The translations under genes were made by a program, and so were the position numbers. A DNA stretch of 64,000 bases, taken from Bartonella sp. HY328. GTDB taxonomy: Bacteria; Pseudomonadota; Alphaproteobacteria; Rhizobiales; Rhizobiaceae. Positions within the stretch are counted from its first letter, which is position 1. Every line of letters begins with the position of its first letter. The notes below the pieces were generated by a model. The model searched no databases and was not told the origin of the DNA. It worked only from the letters and a program-made list of their open reading frames with translations. The stretch lies in contig NZ_CP104883.1 of the NCBI RefSeq assembly GCF_025449335.1, forward strand, positions 2,782,501 through 2,846,500, given 5' to 3'. Positions 9,056 to 17,232 of the stretch are shown piece after piece.

Positions 9056-10345
9056 ATGGACTATAATAAGTTTTTCCAAGACTCAATTGACCAACTACAT
9101 CAGGAAAAACGCTACCGTGTGTTTGCCGATATTGAACGGATTGTTGGTGCTTTTCCACGCGCGCTTTGGCGCAATGGCGGGCAAAAGCGTGAAATTACCA
9201 TTTGGTGTTCCAATGATTATCTTGGTATGGGGCAGCACCCTAAAGTTATTGAAGCCTTATGTGCGACAGCCAGTAATACAGGCGCAGGCGCAGGCGGAAC
9301 TCGTAATATTTCTGGTAATAATCACCCCTTAGTTGAACTTGAAAATGAACTTGCCGACCTTCACAATAAAGAAGCAGGCCTTGTATTTACTTCGGGTTTT
9401 GTATCCAATGAAGCTGCTATTTCGACAATAGGTCGATTGCTCCCCAATTGTCTTATCCTTTCAGACGAGCTTAACCACGCCTCGATGATTGAAGGTGTGC
9501 GCAGGTCTGGTGCTGAGAAAAAGATTTTCCGCCATAATGATATTGAGCACTTGGAGAGCCTGTTAAAAGCTGCTGGTAATGAACGCGCAAAACTTATTGC
9601 TTTTGAGTCGGTTTACTCAATGGATGGAGATATTGCACCGATTGAGGCAATTGCCGATCTTGCAGATAAATATAATGCTATGACCTATATTGACGAGGTT
9701 CATGCTGTTGGAATGTATGGTAAGCGCGGCGGTGGTATTACTGATCGTGATCATCTTTGTGACCGTATTGATATTATTGAAGGCACTTTGGCAAAGGCCT
9801 TTGGTGCATTAGGTGGCTATATCACTGGTAATAAAGCTATTATTGATGCGGTACGCTCTTATGCGCCTGGCTTTATTTTCACCACCGCTTTACCGCCTGC
9901 AATTGCAGCTGCAGCAACTGCTGCTATTCAGCATTTAAAAACATCACAAGTTGAGCGGGATATGCAGCAACGTCAAGCGCAGCAAGCCAAGGATGTTTTG
10001 AGCAAGGCTGGTTTTCCGGTCATGCCATCACAAACCCATATTGTTCCGATTTTGGTTGGCAATCCAGACCTTTGTAAACAGGCAACAGACCGGCTACTTG
10101 AAAAGCATAATATCTATATTCAACCAATTAATTATCCAACAGTACCACGCGGTACAGAGCGTTTACGTATTACCCCAACCCCCTATCATAGCGATGAATT
10201 AATTGAAGAACTGAAAGACGCTTTAATTGAGACTTGGACTGCACTTGGGATTGCGTTTAAGCCTGCATCTACGTCGCAAAACAGCGATGGAAGTTCTAAA
10301 AATGCGCGCATTATTCCACTAACACTATCGCAAGCAGGCGGCTAA
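9056..10345 (+). CDS. hemA: 5-aminolevulinate synthase HemA (ALAS type)
   Basis: Condenses glycine and succinyl-CoA to 5-aminolevulinate, the first step of haem synthesis by the C4 (Shemin) route used by alphaproteobacteria. The 429-residue protein opens MDYNKFFQDSID, has the glycine-rich GAGAGGTRNISG loop at 76-87, YIDEVHAVG at 211-219, and the PLP lysine Lys247 in EGTLAKAFG. The tail after residue 405 is a short Ser/Asn-rich extension. GGGAG lies about 10 bases before the ATG. The gene stands alone, between a long leader and a strong terminator. Oxygen, iron or haem control is usual for this gene; the palindrome in the leader is a candidate site. Confidence 0.97.
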   Translation: MDYNKFFQDSIDQLHQEKRYRVFADIERIVGAFPRALWRNGGQKREITIWCSNDYLGMGQHPKVIEALCATASNTGAGAGGTRNISGNNHPLVELENELADLHNKEAGLVFTSGFVSNEAAISTIGRLLPNCLILSDELNHASMIEGVRRSGAEKKIFRHNDIEHLESLLKAAGNERAKLIAFESVYSMDGDIAPIEAIADLADKYNAMTYIDEVHAVGMYGKRGGGITDRDHLCDRIDIIEGTLAKAFGALGGYITGNKAIIDAVRSYAPGFIFTTALPPAIAAAATAAIQHLKTSQVERDMQQRQAQQAKDVLSKAGFPVMPSQTHIVPILVGNPDLCKQATDRLLEKHNIYIQPINYPTVPRGTERLRITPTPYHSDELIEELKDALIETWTALGIAFKPASTSQNSDGSSKNARIIPLTLSQAGG

Positions 10346-10370
10346 AACTTAACTTTTATCTTTAATGTCT

Positions 10371-10413
10371 AAAGCACGTTTGGTTTATCTTAAATCAAAC
10401 GTGCTTTATTTTT
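10371..10413 (+). terminator. Rho-independent terminator after hemA
   Basis: Long hairpin: a 12-bp perfect stem (10371-10382 with 10396-10407) that can extend inward by four pairs, followed by ATTTTT. It starts 26 bases after the hemA stop. Confidence 0.9.
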
Positions 10414-10860
10414 AACCACATTATTAACGATAGGCCTAAATGAATAATAGCCATTGGTGAATGGTAAAAAACATACAACTAAGTTTAATAGCAGCCATTC
10501 ATAATTTACACATATCTTTTCAATACTACTGAAGGGATAAGGTGGTTTAATTTTTCTTCTAAGATAATTGAACAAGGTGCAAGCTTTGCAAATGCTAGCA
10601 ATAAGAGTCACTCATTATTGAACTTCATATCAAAATATTCATTTTATTCGCATCCACTCCAGAATACTGGTAAAACTATTTTTTGGAACGCAATCGATTT
10701 TGGCAAGATAAATCACTAATGCACAAATTTTGTGCATTATTTTATGACGCATCGAAAGAATCCACCAATTTGATCGACTTTTGATGGTTATTTAGCCGCG
10801 CCTTGCCCTTATTCGTGCAAATTGCCTAAAATATATTAGATATGCAAAAAATGCATAGCA
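10414..10860. other. Non-coding region with a 23-bp palindrome
   Basis: AT-rich DNA with no supported gene. A perfect dyad at 10717-10739 (11-bp arms around a single T) is the main structure. TTGCCC (10803) and TAAAAT (10827) spaced 18 bases apart form a possible promoter toward the small RNA candidate. A 73-codon minus-strand frame at 10390-10611 overlaps the hemA terminator and is not called. Confidence 0.5.
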
Positions 10861-10889
10861 GCTGTGTGATAGTGTTAATTGTCTTTTGA

Positions 10890-11025
10890 TTAAAAAAAGG
10901 GCATCATTAATTTGTCTCAAGAATTTGTCTCCTCCCATTGCATTTTCTTGAGTGTTCCCCTCTGAAGGTTTTGCCCTTATGTGGCACCTTCATAACTTGC
11001 CGGACATTTGTCCGGCTTTTTTTTT
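10890..11025 (+). ncRNA. Candidate trans-acting small RNA with anti-Shine-Dalgarno loop
   Basis: Three consecutive stem-loops end in a strong terminator with no protein gene attached. Stem 1 pairs CTCAAGAA (10916-10923) with TTCTTGAG (10945-10952), and its 21-base loop exposes CTCCTCCCA (10929-10937), complementary to ribosome binding sites. Stem 2 pairs TGAAGGT (10963-10969) with ACCTTCA (10986-10992). Stem 3 is GCCGGAC-ATTT-GTCCGGC followed by nine T (10999-11025). This is the architecture of rhizobial and Brucella anti-SD small RNAs (AbcR/alpha-r15 and alpha-r14 groups), which repress many transporter mRNAs through Hfq. The 5' end is uncertain; a promoter at 10803-10832 would give a longer transcript. 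Assignment to a named family is inference. Confidence 0.65.
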
Positions 11026-11316
11026 GCGACATTTAATGCAATGCCATTCATGCATGTTGGATCGATAGTGCAGCATAGTTTACCAAAATGCTTATAAAGC
11101 ATTTACTGCGCAAGATAAAATTACAGGAAGTATCGATATAAATATCTAATCAATGACGTCATAATAAAGCATGATTGGCCATTTTTAAAAATGATATTTG
11201 TCTTAACCTTGTCCAAATGAAGTTTTGGCTGCAAACCTTAATTAGAATTCAAAATCAAGCTTAAAAGCAACCAATCACATCAAATTTGTTTCAGGTCCGC
11301 AGTTAGGGTCATGACC

Positions 11317-12150
11317 CTAGAGCATTTCCAAGCGTGTTTTTGACGTTGGTGCAGAAAATACGCGATCAAGCAATGCTAAATCGTCCTCTGTCAACTGAAT
11401 GCTTAGCGCTTCTAGGTTCTCATCTATATGAATTGGATCAGATGCTTTGGGTATAGCAATAATATTTTGCTTGCGCAAAACAAAGGCAAGCGCTATCGCC
11501 GCGGGTGTCGCTCTATATATTTTCGCTAATTGTTGAAGCTGAGGATATTTTAAAATACGCGCTTGCTCAATAGGCGAATAGGCCATGATTGGAATAGCAT
11601 TGCTCTCGCACCAAGGCATAAGATCATATTCAATACCACGTCGCAAAAGATTATAAAGCACTTGATCGGTGATAATAGAATTTGAAGGCGCGATTTTTTG
11701 CAACTCTTCCATATCGGCAATATCAAAGTTACTAACACCCCAATGTTTAATCTTACCTTGAGACTTCAAATCTTCAAAAGTCTCAACTACCTCTTCCAAC
11801 GTAAAAGCGCCGCGCCAATGCAAAAGATATAAATCTATATAATCTGTATCAAGATTGCGTAAGCTGCGCTCACAGGCCTGTTGCATGCGCTGTCGACAAC
11901 CATTGGAGGGCAATACCTTATCAACTAAAAATATGTCATCGCGAAAGCCTTGCATGGCTTCGCCAACAACGCGTTCTGCCCCACCGTCACCATACATTTC
12001 TGCGGTATCAATAAGTGTCAAACCTCTTTGTATACCGTGGCGCAAAGCGTCCGCTTCTTCACCTGCTGATTGACGCCCTTCTCCCATGCCCCACGTTCCT
12101 TGGCCAAGAGCTGGCACACAAATACCATTAGGAAGCGTTGCTGTTTTCAT
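11317..12150 (-). CDS. Aldo/keto reductase
   Basis: NADPH-dependent oxidoreductase with a TIM-barrel fold, 277 residues. It contains the family features: Asp and Tyr of the active site in LIDTAEMYGDGGAE (about 47-60), the barrel Lys in FLVDKVLPS (about 74-82), the His in LLHWRG (about 108-113), and the C-terminal cofactor-binding segment IIAIPKASDP. It resembles the DkgA/YtbE-type group. The substrate is unknown. It stands alone between the small-RNA region and 340 bases of non-coding DNA. It is not closely similar to the other aldo/keto reductase at 51.5 kb, which is of the larger AKR13-like type. Confidence 0.92.
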   Translation of the reverse strand: MKTATLPNGICVPALGQGTWGMGEGRQSAGEEADALRHGIQRGLTLIDTAEMYGDGGAERVVGEAMQGFRDDIFLVDKVLPSNGCRQRMQQACERSLRNLDTDYIDLYLLHWRGAFTLEEVVETFEDLKSQGKIKHWGVSNFDIADMEELQKIAPSNSIITDQVLYNLLRRGIEYDLMPWCESNAIPIMAYSPIEQARILKYPQLQQLAKIYRATPAAIALAFVLRKQNIIAIPKASDPIHIDENLEALSIQLTEDDLALLDRVFSAPTSKTRLEML

Positions 12151-12488
12151 AAAAACCTCGAATTATATTCATTTAGCAAATAGCAAAAGCCAAGACTATT
12201 AGCCGTCTTATATTGCCGCCAATCCAGCAATTTCTAGGGGCACTCTGTCTTGTTTTAATATATTTGAAAATATGAATATATTATTTAAAAGCGAAGAGAA
12301 TATTACACTTCGCTTAATAAAATCGTGTTTTCAGGGAAACAACGCCATTTGAAAGGAACGATAACGCCTATCGACCAATCTTATATCAATCATTAAATTG
12401 ATAAAAACAGCAGCTTAGATTTTGACTTAGTAAGGTTTTTATAAATATTCACCTTACTATTTGTCATTTTTTTAAAACTTAATGTTAC
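12151..12488. other. Non-coding region
   Basis: About 340 bases between two minus-strand genes. The only structure seen is a dyad AGTAAGGT (12429-12436) / ACCTTACT (12451-12458) with a 14-base loop, 30 bases past the rlmE stop. It could act as a weak terminator for ppx-rlmE, but it lacks a T run on that strand. Confidence 0.4.
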
Positions 12489-13199
12489 TTAGCCTTTAAA
12501 GTCGCGAGCAAGCAAATAAAGCTCCACCGACTCAGCACGTGATGCTGGTGGTTTAACATGGTGGACTGATTTAAAGTTTTTCTTCAACATGGTAAGCAAC
12601 TCATTTTCAGTGCCTCCTTGGAAGGTCTTGGTCAGAAAGTGGCCGCCTGGCCTAAGCACTGAAATAGCAAAATCAGCTGCAACTTCACATAAATGAGTAG
12701 TCCGCAAATGATCGGTGCGGCGATGCCCAGTGGTTGGCGCTGCCATATCCGATATAACCAAGTCAGGCTTGCTGCCAAGCGCATCAAGCAGTTTTTGCGG
12801 TGCATCGTCATCAAGAAAATCCATTTCCAGCAAAATAACCCCGCTTAATGGATCAACATGCAAATAATCGATACCAACAACACTCGGCGCTTCTTCTGTA
12901 GAGCCAACAAGATCGGCTGCAACTTGACACCAACCACCCGGTGCGGCACCAAGATCAATAACTTTTTGGCCTTTTTTTAGCAATTTATAACGGTCATTAA
13001 TCTCGATCAGCTTATATGCTGCACGCGAGCGATATCCGTCAATTTTGGATTGATGCACGTAAGGATCATTAAGATGGCGTTCAAGCCAACGGCGTGATGA
13101 TTCCTTGATCGTACCGGCTTTCTTTTTAACGCGATTAAATAATTGCCGACTACCAGCACCACCTCTACCACCAGTTGTTGTTGGTTTGCTCTTTTTCAT
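12489..13199 (-). CDS. rlmE: 23S rRNA 2'-O-methyltransferase RlmE (RrmJ/FtsJ)
   Basis: Methylates U2552 of 23S rRNA in the late 50S subunit, using S-adenosylmethionine. The 236-residue protein has the SAM motif DLGAAPGGW (about 83-91), the catalytic Lys/Asp/Lys set in segments RSRAAYKL, SDMAAPTTG and FLTKTFQGG, and a basic glycine-rich N-terminus. The ATG overlaps the ppx stop by four bases (ATGA), so ppx-rlmE is an operon with coupled translation. Pairing with a Ppx-family gene is a known Rhizobiales arrangement. Confidence 0.95.
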   Translation of the reverse strand: MKKSKPTTTGGRGGAGSRQLFNRVKKKAGTIKESSRRWLERHLNDPYVHQSKIDGYRSRAAYKLIEINDRYKLLKKGQKVIDLGAAPGGWCQVAADLVGSTEEAPSVVGIDYLHVDPLSGVILLEMDFLDDDAPQKLLDALGSKPDLVISDMAAPTTGHRRTDHLRTTHLCEVAADFAISVLRPGGHFLTKTFQGGTENELLTMLKKNFKSVHHVKPPASRAESVELYLLARDFKG

Positions 13200-14920
13200 T
13201 TGTTATGTACCTTATCATAATGGTTTTGTCGGCGCGCAAATCGGCTTTTGCGCCATGCGCCGCTATGCGACATAAGTTCGGTTAAAATACCCTCGCGCAA
13301 ACCGCGATCGGCAACGCGTAATCGACCACTTGGCCAAATATCACGAATGGCTTCAAGAATGGCGCAGCCTGCCAAAACAAGATCAGCGCGATCTGCGCCA
13401 ATACAAGGATTGGCAACCCGTTCACTCATATTCCATGATAGAAGCTTTTCAGTCATTCTATCAACCTCATTGCTTTGCATCCACATACCGTCAATACGGC
13501 GGCGATCGTAACGCTCAAGTTTAAGATGTATGCCAGCAAGCGTGGTAACAGTGCCAGAGGTACCGAGCAAATGGAACCCTTGACTATTAACCAATGCACC
13601 AAGCTTTTCGCGCTCATTGAAATTGGCAAGCAAATCAGTAACATGCTTTTTCATGGCATTAAAATCATCTGGTGTTACCGTTTCACCGCCAAAAAGCTCG
13701 GCAAGGGTAACAACACCAACTGGTAGTGATGTCCAAGCAATAATATGATCGGCAAGACGTGGTGAGCGCCGATGTGAGACATCAATCAGCGCAATTTCAG
13801 ACGAGCCGCCACCAATGTCAAAAAGCACTATGGCTTCTGTTTCAGGTTCCACCAAGGTGCCACAGCCGGAAACTGCAAGCCTCGCTTCAGTTTCACGGTT
13901 GACAATTTCAAGCGCAAGTCCTGTCTCGTTTTTAACACGCTGAATAAATTCTTCACCATTTTGTGCCGAGCGACAGGCTTCCGTTGCAATAAGACGTTGA
14001 TGGCTAATATTGCATTGTGATAATTTACTGGCACAAACTTTTAAAGCCTCAATGGCACGTGTCATTGCCATTTCACTCAAATTATTATGGCGGCTTAAAC
14101 CTTCACCAAGGCGTACAATGCGCGAAAATGCATCAATAACTCGAAAATAGCCAGGCCGCGTGGGCGAGGCAATCAGCAGACGGCAATTATTAGTTCCAAG
14201 ATCAAGCGCCGCATAAAGTCCATTATGACGCGTTGGCTTGTCATAATGAGTGTGGCTGTGTAAATCATCTTTTAGATTATCAACACCAGCAAGCCCAACT
14301 TGTTTTTCAAAACCACGGCTGTTTTTTGTACTATGGCTCTGCTTGCCACCGTGACGCTTTAAATGAAATTTCCGGTAGCGGCGCTCAGAGGTTGGATCTT
14401 TTCCATTATTCTCAACAGTTTTAGCGCTAAGGGGTAAAACCGCACCTTCATTCTTATTCTTGGTCTTGGCGCAAACCTTGTCACTTTGCCCGAACTGACT
14501 ATCGGCAGGCATGACTGGCGATTGTAGAGACTGATTGGGCCGAGCAATAGTCGAACGTCTACGCCGGCGCTTTTTATTGGGCGTAACGCTAAGCTGACCA
14601 TCTTGCACCATTTTGGCCGCAAAGGGTTGATTAGCACCATCGGTCACAGAGCTATTGACATCTGTTACTTTACTGCTGACAGCCGTTGCACCATCACCTT
14701 GCAGGTTTTGGCCATTTAAGTTGGCATTACGCGACTTCTGTCGCCTTCTTGCCCGCTTTTTTGTCTTAAAAGGGCGTACACCATCATGAGATGACTGCTG
14801 CGTAGTTACACGCCCGCTATCATCATTTAAAGTATTGACGATAGCCTTTTTATCAGCTTTCATATCGCCACCAGCCCCCCGTACCGGCTTTTTTGAGCCT
14901 TTATGTAGCGGAGTCATCAT
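13196..14920 (-). CDS. ppx: Ppx/GppA family phosphatase with long basic N-terminal extension
   Basis: Exopolyphosphatase/guanosine pentaphosphatase family (ASKHA fold). The catalytic core starts near residue 234 with YAALDLGTNNCRLL (phosphate loop 1), and has LFDIGGGSSEI and LLGTSGTVTTLAG later. Residues 1-233 are a low-complexity basic extension with clusters such as KKRARRRQK (53-61) and KKRRRRR (about 116-122), predicted disordered and likely to bind RNA or polyphosphate. The start is supported by AAGGA just upstream. At 574 residues it is much longer than a bare Ppx core of about 300-330. It overlaps rlmE by four bases. Substrate (polyphosphate or pppGpp) is not decided by sequence. Confidence 0.9.
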   Translation of the reverse strand: MMTPLHKGSKKPVRGAGGDMKADKKAIVNTLNDDSGRVTTQQSSHDGVRPFKTKKRARRRQKSRNANLNGQNLQGDGATAVSSKVTDVNSSVTDGANQPFAAKMVQDGQLSVTPNKKRRRRRSTIARPNQSLQSPVMPADSQFGQSDKVCAKTKNKNEGAVLPLSAKTVENNGKDPTSERRYRKFHLKRHGGKQSHSTKNSRGFEKQVGLAGVDNLKDDLHSHTHYDKPTRHNGLYAALDLGTNNCRLLIASPTRPGYFRVIDAFSRIVRLGEGLSRHNNLSEMAMTRAIEALKVCASKLSQCNISHQRLIATEACRSAQNGEEFIQRVKNETGLALEIVNRETEARLAVSGCGTLVEPETEAIVLFDIGGGSSEIALIDVSHRRSPRLADHIIAWTSLPVGVVTLAELFGGETVTPDDFNAMKKHVTDLLANFNEREKLGALVNSQGFHLLGTSGTVTTLAGIHLKLERYDRRRIDGMWMQSNEVDRMTEKLLSWNMSERVANPCIGADRADLVLAGCAILEAIRDIWPSGRLRVADRGLREGILTELMSHSGAWRKSRFARRQNHYDKVHNK

Positions 14921-15437
14921 CTATTCCTTGTGAGCGCTACACAATCTTTTAAGCATTTAAATTCAGCTAAAGTAAAGCCTTGAATAACAATTGCTTAATA
15001 TGAGGCAAAATTTTAAATAAATAAAATTGAGCCTGAGAGGAGCACTTAATATTTTACGTTGTTACCAATGTAACAGTGCTTTGACGATTTACCAATAGGT
15101 AAATGACATAATCTTGATTTTTTTGACGCTAAACTGTGCGTTTTTCAATTTTGGCGCAATAATCGCCGCCCAAACAGCAAATTTCATCAAAATCACCAAA
15201 GAAAAATAAGATAATTATTAGATTACCGCTTGATTTAGTTTGATAGCGAAATTGTGAAGGGTGCGTGGCTTTTGTTTACGCGGTTTTATTATTATATATA
15301 CAATATAAATAGAATTGTGGGAGCAATATTTGTTTTTAGCTAAGAAGAATATTCAATAGCTTATTTGACGAAAAAAGAAATTTTAAAATACTTGTAATGA
15401 TTATTTATCATTACATTCTAAAGAGAAGGAAAATTCC
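14921..15437. other. Non-coding region between divergent ppx and hdeD-like gene
   Basis: About 520 bases, strongly AT-rich, carrying the outward promoters of ppx (minus) and the HdeD-like gene (plus). No hairpin, repeat or small gene could be supported. No GGAAC/CGTT general-stress promoter pair was seen before the HdeD-like gene. Confidence 0.5.
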
Positions 15438-16004
15438 ATGTCTTCATTTAATTCAAGAAATAGCATGCCTCCCCTTCCTAATATTGGTATTAAATGGGGT
15501 TGGTTCTTAGCGCTTGGTATTGCGCTTTTAGTAATTGGTTTTATTGCTGGCATTTATACGTTGGCGGCGTCTGTTGTTGCAGCCTTTTATATTGGTGCTT
15601 TAATGATATTTGGCGGCGTTGCCCAAATTTTCCAATCATTTAGTGTTAAAGGCTGGGGTCAATTTTTATTATGGATGATCGCTGGTATCATCTATGTTCT
15701 AGCCGGATTCGTTTGTTTTTATAATCCACTCGAAGCTGTGGTTATTCTAACCTTTGTACTTGGTTTCTTCCTTATTTTGTCAGGCGCCTTGCGTATTGCA
15801 ATTGGCTTCCAAAATAATGGCATCACTGGATCTGGTTGGATTATTGCTGCTGGGATACTTTCTGCACTCTTAGGACTTTTGATTCTTATTGGCTGGCCTG
15901 CAAATTCATTTTATATTATTGGTATTTTCATTGCCATTGATCTTATTTTCCAAGGTTGGGGCTGTATTGCATTTGCGCTTGGTTTAAAAGCTATTCAGCA
16001 ATAA
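15438..16004 (+). CDS. HdeD family (DUF308) membrane protein
   Basis: A 188-residue inner-membrane protein with six hydrophobic helices arranged as DUF308 repeats, containing the repeated pattern of Gly-rich helix ends (FGGVAQIFQSF, LSGALRIAIGF, LIFQGWGCIAF). HdeD-family proteins are linked to acid and general stress resistance in enterobacteria; in alphaproteobacteria the role is less clear. AAGAGAAGGAAAATTCC precedes the ATG. It is monocistronic, with its own terminator. The family assignment is firm; the function is inferred. Confidence 0.88.
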   Translation: MSSFNSRNSMPPLPNIGIKWGWFLALGIALLVIGFIAGIYTLAASVVAAFYIGALMIFGGVAQIFQSFSVKGWGQFLLWMIAGIIYVLAGFVCFYNPLEAVVILTFVLGFFLILSGALRIAIGFQNNGITGSGWIIAAGILSALLGLLILIGWPANSFYIIGIFIAIDLIFQGWGCIAFALGLKAIQQ

Positions 16005-16028
16005 AAGCTTTTTTAAAAGATAGGTTTA

Positions 16029-16077
16029 AAGCAGAGCTTGAAGCAGGATTTTAAATCCATTCAGCTCTGCTTTTTTA
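16029..16077 (+). terminator. Rho-independent terminator after the hdeD-like gene
   Basis: Stem AGCAGAGCT (16030-16038) with AGCTCTGCT (16063-16071), extended by TGAA/TTCA, then TTTTTT. Confidence 0.85.
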
Positions 16078-16166
16078 TTTTAATCATCTTCACATTATAG
16101 CCAAACTGCATTACCTTAGAACTACAATAAATATAGGTAAATGCAATAAATATGGGGAAGGCTTTT

Positions 16167-16364
16167 ATGAAAATTACGATTGAACTTGATGATGTGAGTG
16201 TAAATGGCTTAAGAACATTTAATGATAAGGAATATAAGGGTTGCTCAATCGAAATGGCAGCAAGCCAACTCCTAACGAAAACTTTAAAAGAACTGGGCTA
16301 TGTTACTGATATTGCTCAAACAGGAACATTGCCGGAGAATTTGAATTCATCGAATGACGATTGA
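16167..16364 (+). CDS. Small hypothetical protein
   Basis: A 65-residue acidic protein beginning MKITIELDDVSVNGL. The first strand looks like a ribbon-helix-helix or HTH-type small regulator start, but no family is recognised. The ATG at 16167 is preferred over one 15 bases earlier because GGGGAAGG lies five bases before it. The 3' end overlaps the next gene by 11 bases, so the two are likely coupled. Confidence 0.6.
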   Translation: MKITIELDDVSVNGLRTFNDKEYKGCSIEMAASQLLTKTLKELGYVTDIAQTGTLPENLNSSNDD

Positions 16365-16599
16365 TCATAAAAACCTAAAAAGCACTGAACAGCAAAATTT
16401 GGAAAATGCTGGCCAAAGCCATAAAGATATCGGGCAACTGCCAATCAAGCAGGTAAAAAGACGCTTTTTTTTACTGCTTACATTGGCATTGGTTCTTATC
16501 GCCGTTTTGGTGTGGTTAACGCTTGCTGTGTTAGAGGCTAATAATATTGAACCATTCGGTGAATTAGCAATATTGCTAAATTCACCATTAGTTGCTTGA
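16354..16599 (+). CDS. Small single-pass membrane protein
   Basis: An 81-residue product with a polar N-terminal half, a positively charged KQVKRR segment, then one hydrophobic helix (about residues 38-62) and a short C-terminus. It looks like an inner-membrane protein with the N-terminus in the cytoplasm. It overlaps the previous gene by 11 bases and converges on the TolA-C-like gene. No family recognised; overlap and membrane helix argue that it is real. Confidence 0.6.
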   Translation: MTIDHKNLKSTEQQNLENAGQSHKDIGQLPIKQVKRRFFLLLTLALVLIAVLVWLTLAVLEANNIEPFGELAILLNSPLVA

Positions 16600-16615
16600 T
16601 ACTTAATTTTATTTT

Positions 16616-17149
16616 TTATTTTGTAGGCGCAACTAAGTTTATTAAAATCTTCTGCCAGCTATCATAATGCTCGACTGGCAATCCTTTAAAAGGTGAACAG
16701 CGGTTTAAAGCGGCTTTCGCAGTTGTTGCCATAATTTTTTGTTGTTTTTCATCGCCGCCAATTGGCGTTATTTTCAGTTCGCCGATAATGGCACCATCGC
16801 GATCAAGCTCCATTTCTACTTGAACTTTTAAACGCTCAAGACCATCACTGCCAAAGCCTACTGGTAAGCTCCATACATTGGACATGCAGCCTTGAATAAC
16901 TGATCCAACGGTTTGAGCAAGACTGGCTTTGTTATTGCTACTAATTTGCTCACCAAAGCCTTGTTTCTTCCCATCTGGCGTTGTGTTTGGGGGTTCTGGA
17001 TAAATTGGACGCTTTGAAATATTGTCTTTTAAAGGCAAAGAGTCTGCAACTAGATATGACGGGGTTGATGCTAATTTTTCAGCATATACAGCAGGTTGAA
17101 AAATTATGAGCGTAAAAAGCACATAGGGAAAATGTTTCTTAAAAACCAA
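16616..17149 (-). CDS. Exported stand-alone TolA C-terminal-domain protein
   Basis: A short protein of about 177 residues with a signal peptide (hydrophobic stretch ending PAVYA) and a C-terminal half that is clearly homologous to the last 100 residues of the neighbouring TolA. Shared landmarks are AQTxGSxIQGC, WSLPxGF, GDxxIG, GGD, and RCSPFKGLP, including both cysteines. It lacks the TolA membrane anchor and Pro/Lys domain. The TTG at 17149 is chosen because GGAGG lies 8 bases upstream; a longer frame from 17164 would contain that site. It sits immediately downstream of tolA, where tolB-pal would be expected. It may bind TolA's partners in the periplasm; function inferred. Confidence 0.75.
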   Translation of the reverse strand: MVFKKHFPYVLFTLIIFQPAVYAEKLASTPSYLVADSLPLKDNISKRPIYPEPPNTTPDGKKQGFGEQISSNNKASLAQTVGSVIQGCMSNVWSLPVGFGSDGLERLKVQVEMELDRDGAIIGELKITPIGGDEKQQKIMATTAKAALNRCSPFKGLPVEHYDSWQKILINLVAPTK

Positions 17150-17232
17150 AATTTCAACCTCCAATCTTTATCATATTTTCTTCAAACATCACAAAACAAA
17201 TGGTACTTGAATTTTTTTGTTTTAGAAAGCCA

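Noticed and set aside
10390..10611. 73-codon minus-strand frame after hemA
   Set aside because: Overlaps the hemA terminator hairpin and has no ribosome site or family features.
11150..11165. Palindrome ATGACGTCAT between the small RNA and the aldo/keto reductase
   Set aside because: Short enough to arise by chance and no gene start is nearby in a fitting position.
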